Both the position numbers and the translations under genes were made by a program. Of a DNA stretch of 64,000 bases, positions 34,148 through 47,431 are shown one piece after another. The DNA is from Sanguinoderma infundibulare (Eukaryota; Basidiomycota; Agaricomycetes; Polyporales; Polyporaceae): positions 2,356,001 to 2,420,000 of the forward strand of contig JAVLRN010000007.1 of the NCBI GenBank assembly GCA_032821775.1, given 5' to 3'. The first letter of the stretch is position 1, and each line of letters opens with the position of its first letter. The notes below the pieces were generated by a model. It ran no database searches. It was given only the letters and a program-made list of their open reading frames with translations, and was not told the DNA's origin.

Positions 34148-36209
34148 ATGCGGTCGCGCAGCGGCAGTCCACCTGCCTTGATCGTAGACGGCCACGACAG
34201 CACCAATTCGACGCCCTCGTCGCACGTTACCCTCCTTTCTTCTCCCTCTACCTCGACGACATTGGCATCACAACCTCCCTCCCATTCTTCGTCCGTGAGC
34301 ATCGGCAACGGCTCAGGGGACCCACATCCCATCAAGGCGCCCCGACGACGGTCTACCAAAAGCAGCATGTTCTCACCACGGAGTAGCAACTACGAGCGGC
34401 TCGAGGGCGGTATGGGGCCGAGCAGAAACAGCGGCGGAAGGAGGTTCGCGTGGAAGAAGTTTGCGATCGGAGCAGTGATGTTGATTGGTTTGGTGTATTT
34501 CTTTGGGCCACGGAAGGAGGACCTGGACGACTATATGCCTTGTGAGTCGTCGATTCTCGTTTTATCCCTCTTTCTCCTCCACCCGCACCGCCTTCATTGT
34601 CTTGCATATACGGAAGACTGAACAGGGCGGCACGGCGCAGCAATCATCAGGCCGGACGGGCGGCCAGCCGAGGACGTCGACCTGCCCCCCGCACCCGGCC
34701 CCACGACAAAACACGCGGGCCAGGACCACACCCCAGCGCCGGCCCCGCATGACGAAGACGTCTCGACGACGACGCCAGTGTCGCGCCCGACAGACCCTGC
34801 GAGCGACGGCGACCTGACGAAGACGCACTACTGCACCAAGCCGTACAAGGCCGGCGCGCCGCTCGTGCAGTTCGCGCTCATGGTCGACGCCGGCTCGACG
34901 GGCTCGCGCATCCACATCTACAAGTTCAACAACTGCGGGCCGTCGCCCGCGTACGAGTACGAGGTCTTCAAGCAGCGCCAGCCCGGCCTGTCCGCGTACC
35001 GCGACGACCCGCGCGCCGCGGCGGAGAGCCTCGACGAGCTCCTGGACGAGGCGCTGCGCGTCGTGCCCGAGCCCCTGCGTCGGTGCACGCCCATCGAGGT
35101 CAAGGCGACTGCGGGGCTGCGGCGGCTCGGGACGCAGGAGGCGGCGGACATCCTCGCGGCGGTGCGCCGGCGGATCAAGGACAGGTACCCGTTCGGCCTG
35201 CATGGCGAGAGCGCGGTCGAGATCATGGAGGGCCGGGACGAGGGCGTGTACGCGTGGCTGACGGCCAACTACCTGCTCAAGACGCTCGCGGCGGAGGGGA
35301 GGGCCAAGGAGCCGTACGCGGTGCTCGACCTCGGCGGGGCGTCGACGCAGATCGTGTTCCAGCCGACGTTCGAGATGGCGAAGCCGGACGCGTCGCTCGA
35401 GGAGGGCGAACACAAGTACGAGCTCAAGTACGACGGCGCGACGAGGGTGCTCTACCAGCACTCGTACCTCGGCTACGGGCTGATGACGGCGCGGCAGAGC
35501 GTGCACCGGCTGGTGGAGTTCATGGGCGGGCTGCGCGGCGCGAGCCATGGCAAGGACGCGGTCGTTGCGAACCCGTGCTTGGCGAAGGGGACGGAGCGGC
35601 TGGTCGAAATCGACGACGAGCGGATGGGTGGGAAGTTCAACGTGACGATGAGGGGTGAGGACGTTGGCGACTACGAGTCGTGCAACCGGGTGGTGGAGCT
35701 GGTCATGGCCAAGGACGCGTACGTCTTACGTTTTCTATGACTCGTATAGCATGTGCTGACATAAATGGACTAGTGTCTGCAAGGTGAAGCCATGTTCTTT
35801 CAACGGCGTATACCAACCCTCCCTCCTCGAGACCTTCCCCCACGGCAAGATCCTCCTCCTGTCCTACTTCTACGACCGCCTCAACCCGTTCCTCGCCGCT
35901 AAGGCCAACGCTCCCAAGATACCCATCCACATCTCCACCTTCGCCGACCTTGCCAAGACGGTCTGTCAGGGCCCGACGGCGTGGAAGGAGCACTGGGGCG
36001 CGGACAAGGACCTCATGGACGAGCTCGAGGGCCGCCCCGAGTGGTGCCTCGACCTGACGTTCATGCACGCGCTCCTCCGGCTCGGGTACGAGTTCAACGC
36101 GGAGCGCGAGGTCGAGCTCGGGAAGCAGATCGACGGTACGGAGCTCGGGTGGTGCTTGGGTGCGACGATCAAGATGGTCACCGGCGCGGAGCTCAAGTGC
36201 AATATTTGA
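34148..36209 (+). CDS. Guanosine-diphosphatase GDA1 (GDA1/CD39 family), Golgi
   Basis: Exons 34148-34541, 34626-35718 and 35774-36209 give 640 residues. A cytoplasmic Ser-rich tail is followed by one membrane anchor (about residues 103-119, FAIGAVMLIGLVYFF), a Pro/Thr-rich stem and a lumenal nucleotidase domain: a type II Golgi protein. The apyrase conserved regions are intact: ACR1 DAGSTGSR (218-225), ACR2 KATAGLR, ACR3 EGRDEGVYAWLTANYLL with the catalytic Glu, and ACR4 LDLGGASTQ. The enzyme hydrolyses GDP, released by mannosyltransferases, to GMP, which drives GDP-mannose/GMP exchange across the Golgi membrane. The N-terminal tail is long compared with yeast GDA1. The start is the ATG at 34148; the one at 34049 is possible. 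Confidence 0.93.
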
Positions 36210-36379
36210 GATGCATACCCTCTCGGCCCCTGCTTGGCTGTACTGTTTCATACCCTAGAGTCTGTAGATGTAATGGTATGTAATGTATAGATTATTTGGA
36301 TACTTCGGCGAACGACTGACACGGAGGGCATAAGCGTGAAGAGGTATGATGGGTATGCTACAACGTCAGTAAGACGGGT

Positions 36380-37408
36380 CTAAACGAGTACAGGCGTATC
36401 CCGCCTAGATTCAGAGTACGAAGGCAGCTCGCCATCGTCTCCATCCAGCCCTCCGGGTGACATCCCGACATGTCCCTGGACCTTCCAATTGTTCCCCTCC
36501 TTCCACTCGAAGTCCCAACCGGCACCAAAGTTGACGTCAAACTCGGCCCCGAACTGAGCTTCGTCAGAGCCACTGACCCCCAGCGCAGCGTACACGTCGT
36601 ACTGCTCGCGAGGCATGAAGACGCCTGTGAAGGCGGTACCCAGGTGGCTGCCGTTGTGCGTCCAGAAGACCTCCCCGGTCGCGAACTTGTAGCCCATGCC
36701 GATGACATGTCCGGGCTTGAGGGCGAACTCACCGGCGTACGGCCGCCCGCCGTCGGGGTCCTCGAAGAACTTGCGGCAGTCGTCGGTGTGGAACCCGGCG
36801 CTGAGGCGGTTCCAGCCGGGCATCCGCCAGCCTGGGTAGGGCCGACAGGCCATTCCTAAGCCTCGTATGTCAGGGAGGGGGGACATCGACCGATGAAGAT
36901 GCCACTCACCTATAGCGATGCTGCTCGGCTGTGGCGGCACACGAACCATCTTCACCTCGTAGTACACGCCCTCCTTGCCGCGCGTGTCGTACAGGCCCGC
37001 GAGGATCGGGAGGTTACTGAAGATGCACGAGTCCGGACAGTCGGGCGCCGACCGGACGCGTATGACGCCGCTCTTGTCTGCTTTGTGGATCGTGCCGATG
37101 AAGGCACGCTTCTCGGCCTCGGTGGGGGCCTCGAGCCCCCATGCGCCACAGCCCTGCGCGCGGATGAGCTCGATGGCTTCGGACGAGAGGAGGCGAGGGG
37201 GTTGTGGGGGGTGGGAGAGGCAGAAGTCTTCTGCTGATTCGAAGTCCTCCTTCGCCGCATCCGCATACCGTCCGTCGGGGCGGATTTCTTCGTCGCAGGG
37301 CTTCCATTCGGGGGGTGCTTGGGAAGGGTGGTGGTGGTAGTCGTTCGCGCGAGCCTTTCCTTTAGACTGGGATTTGGAAGAGTGGAAGGCCGCCTTGAGC
37401 CACGACAT
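36380..37408 (-). CDS. SPRY-domain protein
   Basis: Exons 37408-36910 and 36855-36380, with a 54-nt intron (GTGAGT to CTTAG), give 324 residues. The intron is in frame without a stop, so the longer reading is also open, but removal restores SSIAIGMACRPYPGWRMPGW, the SPRY core. The SPRY domain covers about residues 115-285, including GVYYEVKMV, GYKFATGEVFWTHNG and LGTAFTGVF. Fungal proteins of this layout resemble RanBPM and Ssh4 relatives and act as interaction modules, for example as ubiquitin-ligase adaptors. No membrane segment, LisH or CTLH motif is seen. The partner is unknown. It is convergent with GDA1, 170 bp apart. Confidence 0.83.
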   Translation of the reverse strand: MSWLKAAFHSSKSQSKGKARANDYHHHPSQAPPEWKPCDEEIRPDGRYADAAKEDFESAEDFCLSHPPQPPRLLSSEAIELIRAQGCGAWGLEAPTEAEKRAFIGTIHKADKSGVIRVRSAPDCPDSCIFSNLPILAGLYDTRGKEGVYYEVKMVRVPPQPSSIAIGEWHLHRSMSPLPDIRGLGMACRPYPGWRMPGWNRLSAGFHTDDCRKFFEDPDGGRPYAGEFALKPGHVIGMGYKFATGEVFWTHNGSHLGTAFTGVFMPREQYDVYAALGVSGSDEAQFGAEFDVNFGAGWDFEWKEGNNWKVQGHVGMSPGGLDGDDGELPSYSESRRDTPVLV

Positions 37409-39401
37409 GATTCAGAGAGATCTGGATGGAGAACTAGGGGAGGAGGTGACTGAGTGGAAGATGGGAAGGGCTGTGGTTGATGAGGACGGGTATGTCGTAC
37501 AGGAGGGCTGGCTGTGCGACGGTGGCAGCGTTGGCTACTGCGATGTTTCCGATTAGAGCGCGTTGATCTAAAAAGAAAATACCAATATGCACATCCCAAC
37601 GCATGAAGCTTGAAGATGGTTGAATGGTGACTAGGGTGTATGAGTATTCATTGAAAGTGTGCTAGACGTGCGAGAAAGGAGTCCGAGGACCTCCGAGGAC
37701 TTGGTTGGCGTCGGTATCTGGTGCAAGCGCCTTACATAAGCCCATCTCACCCCACGCACAGTGACGACGATTGCAGCAGCACTCTCAGCTCTGGCTGCAG
37801 CAGCGAAATCTCCCTACGGCTTGTGACCCTTGACACGAAGAGAGCCTTTGCCAAGGAGCGCAGATGATTTATGCGTCAGGCCTAGCTGGTTTCGAAGCTG
37901 AATCTCAACCCCATGGCCTCACGGCAATATTTGCAAAATCACCGCAGGTGCAGAGACGAAGTTAAGCATTCTTCAGTAATCAATAGTCAATGGAACCTGA
38001 TGGCATCGCAGTAGGCTGCATGACCTACTCCGTGCTCGCTCAGGAGACAATTGAGTTGCAAGAGGAGACGATTAACGAAAAGAGCACTGAGCGGACAGTC
38101 ATCCGAACTCTGAGAAGATTCGTGACCAATAGGGACTACATGTCCCCGGTCGCATACCCTATACCCTACCGCATCGCGCGACATCCTCCTGATGGATCGC
38201 TACAAGTTCCGGTTGGCCAGACCATACCTTCGATAAATACTCATCGGCCGAGACTGTATCGACGGTCCTGTTCGGGCGAATCAATGCCCATCATACCAGA
38301 CAAGTTAATAGAGCCGGACCAAACCCTCACGGTGAAACGCAGGTCCAAGGCACCGTATGATCTCGGGTGTGTTCACGCTCGGACTGCACATGCGAACCCC
38401 ATCGGCGCCGTCATTCGGGTTCACCTTGGGCCAGCTGCAATGCCTGCAATAAGAAGAAGTTCAGAAGCTTGCTGACCAACTCAAGTACTCAGTCGCCTCG
38501 GTGGTTCCTAGTGGCCAATTCACCCTCGCGAGGCCCCGGTCGGAATGACTCGAACGTAAGTAAGTAGAAAATAATTGTGCCGGACGGTCAGCTCGCAGTA
38601 CTAAATATACCAGACCAGCACGAGATCCCGAATGTGCGACACCGGCTGGGCGTTTTGTGGTTAGTGGTAGCGCGCCGGAATGGCCACTGTCCGATGGCAT
38701 CGAATTGGCTCTCCGTGCCAAGTAGAACGGTAACTGGCGAGCGGTAATATGTCCGGCGGAGTTGAAGTCTCGAAGGACTATTCTACCCCACTCTTCGCGC
38801 AACGTTGGAAAGGTGGGCAACACACCATCGAGCTTGTTCAAGTTGGCACTTTTCTGATGACATTGTTGTCAGTTCTTGCAAGCCCTTCGGCTTTGCGGTC
38901 CAAAATCCTAATAGCCCGCGAAGTCCGACGAAAGGTGGCAGTGACGGCGGCGTCAAAGGGAGAATTTGACCTGCGCCGGTGGCGGCGGGATTCCGAGTCT
39001 GCTAAGTACGGCCATCCGCTGCGGCATCCCGGTCACCGGCTTCGCGTAGGTCGCGTTTGATTCGAGGAGTTGGCATAACGTACGTTGACCACCATTTTCC
39101 AGATTTTGCGTTGATTTTCCAGAAGCATACCAAGTGACTCGCTGGCGTAGCTGACTCATAGCCCTCGGTCACCCACAATACCTCAGCATCTGCAAATTTC
39201 CGGCGGTAAGCCGAAACGCGATATTCAAGGAGCATGCAATGATCACTATGCATACCGCGTCCCGTCCCGCCGTACGCGCTCCAAAGTAACCGACAAAAGT
39301 GGCGCGAGCCACATACTTATACTCCAGCACAGTGATGTTGCTCACCTGAGTCCCTAGTCCCCCTGCTCTCGCCTGCAGTCACACCTAATAGCCGACCTTC
39401 A
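37409..39401. other. 2-kb intergenic region, nothing recognised
   Basis: Between the divergent SPRY and MFS transporter genes. Short open frames occur (such as 37990-38475) but carry no family motif. A CNACNKKK stretch near 38440 looks faintly like part of a zinc cluster, but the rest of that domain is absent. Confidence 0.5.
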
Positions 39402-41420
39402 ATGTTAGGTCAGCAAAAGACCGTCGAAGATCCCACACTGTCCCCAACTGGCACGATGATGGAAGATCCGCGTGGGCGCAAGGTTGACAGGGAAAAGGAT
39501 TCACTCGACCAGGATGTCGAAAAGCGTGACGATATCCCAGGACGTCCCAACAGCACTAATGGAGTCGAGAAAGGGCCGGACCTTCATCCCGATGGAGGTC
39601 TTAGGGCATGGCTGGTGTGTATAGGTGTGAGTCATCCTAACCTCGTCTCTCTCATTTCCGCTCTCTCAACCGCGTCATATCAGTGTTCGATAGGCACTTG
39701 CGCAACGTTTGGTCTTGCCAATGCATGGGGTGTAAGTCGTAATGCATAGACGGCAGTATATCCGTTTGAGAGACTGACGTGACGCCGCAGGTTTTTCAAG
39801 CATATTACACCGAGAGCGTCCTCGCCGGAACTTCCCCATCGACAATGTCAGTCCTGTCTCAATCATTTGTTCAGAAAAATCATGGTCGCTAACGCAACAC
39901 AGTGCATGGATCGGTTCCTTGCAGGTGGTTTTTCCAGAACCGTCAGACCTCGTTCTTCACTTACCGCGACCAACAGTATGCTCTCATGTTCATGCCTGGC
40001 CTGATCGTTGGTCGCATATTCGACATGGGCTACACAAAGATACCTCTAGGCCTCGCTAGTGCCCTTCTCGTCGCGGCTACGTTTCTCACTGCGCAATGCA
40101 CAGCGTACTGGCAGTTTCTACTGTGTCAAGGGTTTGCGATCGGGGTACGTCCTGCTCCTCAACGTTTCGAAGTCGTCTCCAACTCAACCGATGGAGTGTA
40201 TGCCCAGATCGCTTCCGGATTCATCTTTGGAATCGTCATAGGCACCCCATCCCACTGGTTCAAGCGAAAGCTAGGCCTGGCTCTGGGCATCACCACCCTC
40301 GGTTCCAGTATTGGCGGGACCATCTATCCCATCGCAGTCAGAAACCTCATGGAGGAAGTCGGGTGCGTCTGGCTTTTCCCTGATTGCAATATCTCGCTTC
40401 ACATCCAATATTCTCCAGTTTCAAATGGACGATGCGCATTCTCGGGTTCATCGAGCTCGTATTGTGTCTCTTCACCATTTCTGTGCGTCGATCTCATCGT
40501 CTGATTATGGATCTCGAACATGGACTGATACCAGGTGTAGACCGTCGAGCGGCGGCTCCCGCCGAGGGTCCACTCAGGTCCCTTCATCAACTTCGCCGTG
40601 CTGAAGTCATGGACATACACGCTGTATTGTCTATCATGCTTCACCGCATTCCTAGGTATATACACGGTATGTTGGATGCCGTTTTGCGTTACCTCTTGGC
40701 TCACTTTCAGTAAAGGTGTTGACGTATATAAGCGTGAGCGCTGTATCGAGCGGCGTTCCGGATAATCTCGCGTTCTATCTCCTCGCCGTCGCAAACGCAT
40801 GCTCCGCCGTCGGCCGTATAAGTGGCGGAATTTTGTCGGACCGTATAGGTACGCAGCCTGTGGGCATGACCGGCAGTGAACAATGACGGTATGCTCATTT
40901 GCTCTACTACAGGTCCGCTTAATGTCATGATACCGTTCACTTTCATCGCCGGGATCGTAACATACATATGGCCCTTCGTGACGAGCTCCAGAGGGTATAT
41001 CGCTGTCGCGGTTGTGTATGGGTTCGTTCTCTCTCCGACCCTTAGTGTGCGATGAAACTTACCTGAAGCCTCCGTTCCCTCGTTGTGCATGCTAGTGGTA
41101 CGTCCGGGGTGTTTGTCGGACTGTTGACCGCCCCGCCCGTCCCTATGGGGAACATCCATGATGTCGGCTCGCGAATTGGAATCAGCATGACCGTCTTCGC
41201 CCTTGGTGCGGTCGCCGGTCCTCCTATTTCCGGGTCGATTAACGCCGCGACGGGGAATTACAAGTTTACGGGGATCTACGCAGGTGCGAGGCTTAACCCT
41301 CTTATCCGATAACAACCTGCTGATGGGCCTTTGGCAGGCACCGCGGTCATGGTCGCCATTGTGCTCTTGACGGTTACGAGATTCATGATTACACGAGGAA
41401 GGATATGGGGGAAATGCTAA
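39402..41420 (+). CDS. MFS transporter, monocarboxylate (SLC16-like) type
   Basis: Twelve exons: 39402-39626, 39684-39731, 39791-39846, 39903-39924, 39977-40144, 40208-40362, 40419-40482, 40541-40666, 40716-40848, 40913-41021, 41096-41283 and 41338-41420. They sum to 1377 nt, 458 residues, the expected size. A hydrophilic N-terminus ends in DGGLRAWLV, then ANAWGVFQAYY, GLIVGRIFDMGY (the loop 2-3 motif) and GTPSHWFKRKLGLALGI. The second half has GRISGGILSDRIGPLNVM and GSRIGISMTVFALGAVAGPP, hallmarks of fungal MCT-like permeases. The acceptor of intron 7 is the second AG (GTGTAG at 40540); the first one would put a stop in frame. It probably moves monocarboxylates or other small organic acids across the plasma membrane; the substrate is not predictable. 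The gene is intact. Confidence 0.88.
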
Positions 41421-41747
41421 GCGATATTTGTCTATGCATTCAAGTTGAGTTGTCGACGTCGGACTTTATTCGCTATATCCACGATCTAGATGAGACTACA
41501 CCACACATCGTTTAGAACTGTGTCGTGATAATTGTAGGATATTTCTGCAATAATGCTCGTCCTCATATGCTCGGAAGCCCTCGAACCGAAGGAAATGAAT
41601 CTGGGTGACCGGTGCGGCACTCGCAGAGTGAAGCGCTCAACGGCCAAACCCTGTGGCGGGGTCGGCGGCAATTTGTTTGGCCTAGTGACTTGGAAGTGAA
41701 CCAGCCGCCAGCAAACGAGCAAACGACATATCTCCGGATATACCGAT
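41421..41747. other. Intergenic region MFS / RPC11
   Basis: About 330 bp holding the 3' UTR of the transporter and the promoter of RPC11. No element recognised. Confidence 0.5.
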
Positions 41748-42311
41748 ATGCTCTTCTGTCCAAATTGCGCCAATCTCCTCGTCATCTCTTCGGAAACGGG
41801 ATACAACAAATGGGCGTGTAATACTTGCGCGTACGAGTTCCCGATCACGAAACAGGTGCGGGCGGTCCTTGTGTTCCATGTACCCTTCGCTGGAAGGCCT
41901 ATTCCGACGGCGCGATTATCTAGATGACTTCAAGGACGAAGCTGAAGCGCAAAGAGGTCGACGACGTCCTTGGTGGGGAAGACCAGTGGAAACACGCCGA
42001 CTCGACGAACGGTACGATCTGGCTCAATAGAGGCGTCGGGGAATAGCTACTGACTCGCTTTCACACCCAAAATTATAGCCACATGTCCAAAGTGCGACAA
42101 CGGGCGTGCATACTTCTATCAGCTGCAGATCCGGTCTGCGGACGAACCGATGACGACGTGTACGTGTCCGATTACTACTGGGACGACACTGGTTGCTGAC
42201 CGGGTTTGTTTTCGACAGTTTACCGGTGTGTTCGATGTTACCTCTGCACGGCTATGGTACTGAAAGTCAAACAGCTGTACAGCGTGCGCAAACAATTGGC
42301 GAGAAAACTAG
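41748..42311 (+). CDS. RNA polymerase III subunit RPC11 (C11)
   Basis: Five short exons, 41748-41855, 41924-42011, 42079-42159, 42219-42236 and 42283-42311, sum to 324 nt, 107 residues (yeast C11 has 110). The N-terminal zinc ribbon has MLFCPNC and WACNTC (C4, C7, C24, C27). The C-terminal TFIIS-like ribbon has ATCPKC and the hairpin QIRSADEPMTTFYRC, whose Asp-Glu pair drives RNA cleavage. C11 gives Pol III its intrinsic transcript cleavage and is needed for termination and reinitiation. The last intron (46 nt, GTTACC donor) is the least certain. It restores the family ending W-R-E-N-stop, but places the final cysteines as C-V-R-S-C, one residue wider than the usual CxxC. Without it the frame runs on to 42535 with no similarity. 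Confidence 0.85.
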
Positions 42312-42563
42312 GGCATCTGGAGATCCATCAACCGCTTTCTGTCTGCCGGATCCCTTCCGACTCCCATTATGAGCATCGTTTTGTTCCTGGGCAAACAGCG
42401 CCATCGACCAGGCCCTTGGACCTGAACGTCGTCTCAGGGGAAGGGGAAAATATTCTATCCACCTCTCACATACTACGGATACATCGACGAGAGAAAATAC
42501 AACATGGGCAGGCAGAGCATACTCGTACACCGTGACCTCGACAAAATTTTGGAGCGCAAAAAC

Positions 42564-44338
42564 CTACAAGCTCTGCAGCTTGTCCAAGAAGATCGCCCAC
42601 TCCACGACGGTGACCCCGCGCCTCAACGCCTCCTCCTTGACCTCCCTGTCCCTCGTGTCCTCGCTCAGCCGAGCGATCGCGCGCAGGTGGTCGACACGCT
42701 TGATGCCGAGGTCGTACAGGGTCGGCGCGATGTGCAGCAGCGAAGGGTCACACGACGACAGGATGATCTCGACCGAGGACGTCGACGACACCCGCTGCGT
42801 GCTGCCTTCGTCGGCGTGCAGCCGACTGTTCTGGTTGTTGTTGCTGTTGCCCTTTACTGGACCGGGACTCGAGGAGCTCGCCTGGCTGTTGGTGAGCGGT
42901 GGCGTTTGAGGGTAAGACATCATGTACTACACGTCCGTCAGTAACGAAGCTATGCATGCCTCGGACGGAGGCCCCACGTACTTCGCTCCTCTCCATCGAC
43001 TTCCTATGCGCATGTCGCCGCAGCGTCGGCGACGGCGGGGACTGCATCCTGCTCAGCGTCGGGCTCGACGGCGTCGTGACCTCCCGTGCCTGCGACAGCG
43101 GCGAGAACAGCTCCTTCGGCATCCCGCCCTTCGTCGCCTGCTGGTACGACACCATGTACTAATCGCACTCATCAGCTTCCTCGTCCGTTCCGATAACGCG
43201 CACAGGGGAAGCTTCTCACCTCGCTGCGCTCATACGACGCCCTCGCATGCTTCCCTCCCTCGGCTCCTCGCACGCTTCCATTCCTCGTCCCGCTCCCGGG
43301 GCTCTCCACGCTGTCCGTGTACGGCGGCCGCTCGCTCGCGACTCTCCTCAGGCCTGAGTTTGCCGAGCTCGACGGCACCCGCCTATGCCCACGGGGCCGC
43401 GCCGTGTGGGCATGCGCACGACCGTCCCCCGCCTCGCTCCGGAGCTCGTCGCGGTCCTCCCCAGGGCTGCCGTTGCTCGTGCCACCCGCGCTGCTCGCCG
43501 CGACGCGCTCGCGCCAGAGCGAGATCGTGCGCGCGGGCGAGTCCTCGAGAACGCGCTGCTCGACGAGCTCGATCTTGCCCTTCTTCCCAGATACTTCCCT
43601 TGCGTTCTCCGGAGGGGCCACGGGCGTGAGTGTCAGGGACGGCTGCTGGTGCTGCGGCGTTCGCCTCGCACCCCCGCCGCCGACCCTGGACGAACCCCTG
43701 CCGCTCTCGCTCGGGCTTACGCTCGTATTGCTCCGACGCAGGCCGGGGTTTTGGTTTGTGGATAGTTGCGGCTGTTGCTGCTGCTCGAGTTGGGCCTGGA
43801 AATGCTGGTACTGCCGCTCCTGCGCCCGCGCCGCGCTCTCCATCTGGCCCGACAGCATCCGCTCCATCTCCGTCACGTAGTTGCGGTACCCGCTCACGCT
43901 CTCGTCGTACTCCGGGTGCCCATCCTCGTCGCCGGCATGCCACTCGGTCGGGACCTCGGTCGTGTACGCGTCAAAGTTGTCGTCGAGCGGGATGCTCGTC
44001 GGCGGCGCGGACGGCGAGGAGCGCGCGCGGTGGAGGAGGTGGCTCGTGCGCCGTGCGGGCCCGCCAATTCCGGACTGGGAGCCGGAGAGGATCGTGGTCG
44101 GCGCATCCAGGTCGAGGTCGCGGGGGCGCGAGAAGCGGTGCGAGTGCGAGTAGTACGCCTCGCTGGCGATATCTGAGAGGTACATGTCGTCGACACTTGT
44201 TTTTTTTCTTGTTTTCGTCCTTGCCTGTTGCTTTACGTAGGGGAGCCGGTCGAGCCTCAGATATCGGCGAGTGAAAGCGAAGACGAGGAAGATAAAGACA
44301 GACTGGGCGGCTGCAGCATCGATGGTCCGCACCCCCAA
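42564..44338 (-). CDS. Conserved-looking protein of unknown function
   Basis: Exons 44338-43220, 43158-42982 and 42926-42564 give 552 residues; both introns are in phase 0 with GTGAGA/GTACGT donors. The N-terminus (QSVFIFLVFAF) may be a membrane anchor. An alternative start is the downstream ATG at 44185 (MYLSDIASEAYYS). The middle is Ser/Pro/Arg-rich and probably disordered, with a Gln-rich helix near QYQHFQAQLEQQQQ that could form a coiled coil. Exons 2 and 3 each begin with a similar Y-M-(V/M)-S-Y motif. The last 70 residues (from VEIILSSCDPSLLHIAP to VVEWAIFLDKLQSL) look like a compact helical domain, perhaps SAM-like. I do not recognise the family. It is convergent with RPC11, 250 bp apart. 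Confidence 0.68.
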
Positions 44339-45431
44339 CGCGCGAGAGGGTATGGAATGCGATGGGGTGCCCCGTCCGTATACATATCTCTATCACTCGC
44401 CAACACGCGCATGCGGCGTGTTCGTGGCTGGCCACGTGAATTGAAGGGATTGTTTCTCGTCTGATCGTGCTCGACGACCTCCCCGCCTCGCTCTCGTTCT
44501 CGTTCTCTCCGAACCGCGTTCTCCCCGCCGCCTGCGCCCGTCCGAAGTGCGGCCTCATCCATCGGCTCCTCGCAACGAGCCTCGTCCGACGCTCAGGTAC
44601 ACGGCAGGCACGGCACGCGGGCGAGCAGGGGCACGAGCGCGAATGCGCTGAGAAGGCGAGAGGCGCTGCGGGGGGAACTGGGTGCAATTACGTCTTGCGG
44701 GGCGTGAGACGCATCCGCTGCGCGAGAAGCGAAGAGCGACGATGGCAAATGCAGCGTCTTCTCGCGCGCGCTTCCGCCGCTCCCCCTCCACGCGTTCTGT
44801 GGCCGGCCTATCTGCACGGACATGCAGTCATCGGGAGCGCGATTGGCTGCAGCCGTTCTGTCGGTGCACCGCGGATCCGGTGGATGGGGAGATGGGGATG
44901 GTCAGCGGTTCCGACCACAGTCCGGCGCAGAGTCTGATTGTCAGCCGCATAGTCTGTGAGTGCAGATCCTTGGCCTGGCCACCGTATCGGAGGGTTGAGG
45001 GTGCCTGTGGCAGAGTTAGGTTTCCGCGAGGCTGGAGAGAAGGGTGTGGCTTTCGCTCGCCCTGGGCCCTTGTATGATTACTGGTCAGCTGTGGTCGTCG
45101 CGGGTAAAGGGCAAAACGGTCACCATATGTACTGTAGCTGACCGGGCCCGCGAGGCAAGGTGGTAGGGAAGTCCAGGCGATGGCGGATGACGACAGGGAA
45201 GTTGCGACCGATTCAAGATGCCGGTGTTGGTGTCGGGCGATGTAGTGACGCAAAGTTCCGCAGAACGAATGCCATTCCAGGCGCATATATTCACACACCA
45301 GCGACGAGCATATACAGACAGAGTGACCCGATCAACCTCCTCGTAGACCATACCGGGAAACGATCACCACATACGAGGCTTGGAGACATGAGGGGCGACG
45401 GCGAGAGACAACATGCAGAATTAAGCAGCGT
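44339..45431. other. 1.1-kb intergenic region, nothing recognised
   Basis: Upstream of the preceding minus-strand gene and downstream of the next. Open frames of up to 156 codons show no motif or exon structure. Confidence 0.5.
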
Positions 45432-46261
45432 TCACCACATGCACGGCTTGCATACGGCCTTCGACCCCCCGAACGAGTGGTCCATGTACACGGGAAGGAG
45501 GGGCGCGGGCACCTGGCTCTGGGCGTCGACGGCCTCGAACTTGGACTCGACCTTGTACGTGCCTGGGAGAGTAGGAAGAGAGGAGTTGAGGGAGGAGGTC
45601 GACTCAAGGTTGCCAGGGACGGGAGTCGAGGTCGGCTCAAGGTTGCCAAGAACGGGAGTCGAGGGCGGGGAGTAGAACTCTTGGGTCGGCACGGTTGCGA
45701 CGGAGCGGGAAACCGGAACCCAGCTGTCTGAAATGGGGAATCTGAAGTTGTTCATGCGTCTCTGGTCGAGGGCGGAGGTGAACTTCTCGTCGAGAAGAAG
45801 GCAGGTTGGCAAAGGGACCTGGCTGGCCCTGCGCTCGTGGGCTGGATCGAGAGTCGACGAAGAAGACACTGGGCCTAAAATATGGTTGTGAGTGAGAGAC
45901 GCAGATCGTTGACGATATGCGAACATGGACTGACCATCAGAGGGGGCATCGCGCCGGAAGTTGCGCTCGAGGTCTTGAGGCATGACACGGCCGCGTTGTC
46001 GCCATGCCGTAAATCTTGCGCGGACGTACTTGCAGAGACGGATGGTGAGGGAGAGGCCCCAGACGATGTACAAGATGAAAACGATAGCGCCAACTAGAAT
46101 ATTCGTGAGTCATGAGCGTAGGGCCATGGGCATCGTGGATGGGACGCACCGATTACAGCAATGTCGAGCAGACAAAACCTAAAGGACGGGGACAAAGGGC
46201 GACATTGAGAGTTGGCGGACAATGGTTGCACTTGGATGTCCCGTTGGTAGTTGGTCGACAT
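45432..46261 (-). CDS. Small single-pass membrane protein, unknown function
   Basis: Exons 46261-46150, 46093-45935 and 45874-45432 give 237 residues. After about 30 polar residues there is one membrane helix (LLDIAVIVGAIVFILYIVWGL), then a basic segment (RLCKYVRARFTAWRQRGR), which predicts the C-terminus in the cytosol. The C-terminal half is Ser/Pro-rich and holds an imperfect repeat TPVLGNLEPTS / TPVPGNLESTS. The second intron (60 nt, 45934-45875) is in frame without a stop, so its removal is likely but not proven. No family recognised. Its start is 560 bp from histone H3, in divergent orientation. Confidence 0.6.

Positions 46262-47431
<1,170 letters not shown>

Noticed and set aside
34562..35548. 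328-codon minus-strand frame opposite GDA1
   Set aside because: Antisense shadow of a GC-rich coding exon; Arg-rich with no domain.
38360..38470. Possible Zn2Cys6 zinc cluster
   Set aside because: Cysteine spacing does not fit and the rest of a regulator is absent.
42206..42535. Longer RPC11 C-terminus by reading through the last intron
   Set aside because: The read-through has no similarity to the family, while splicing restores the W-R-E-N ending.
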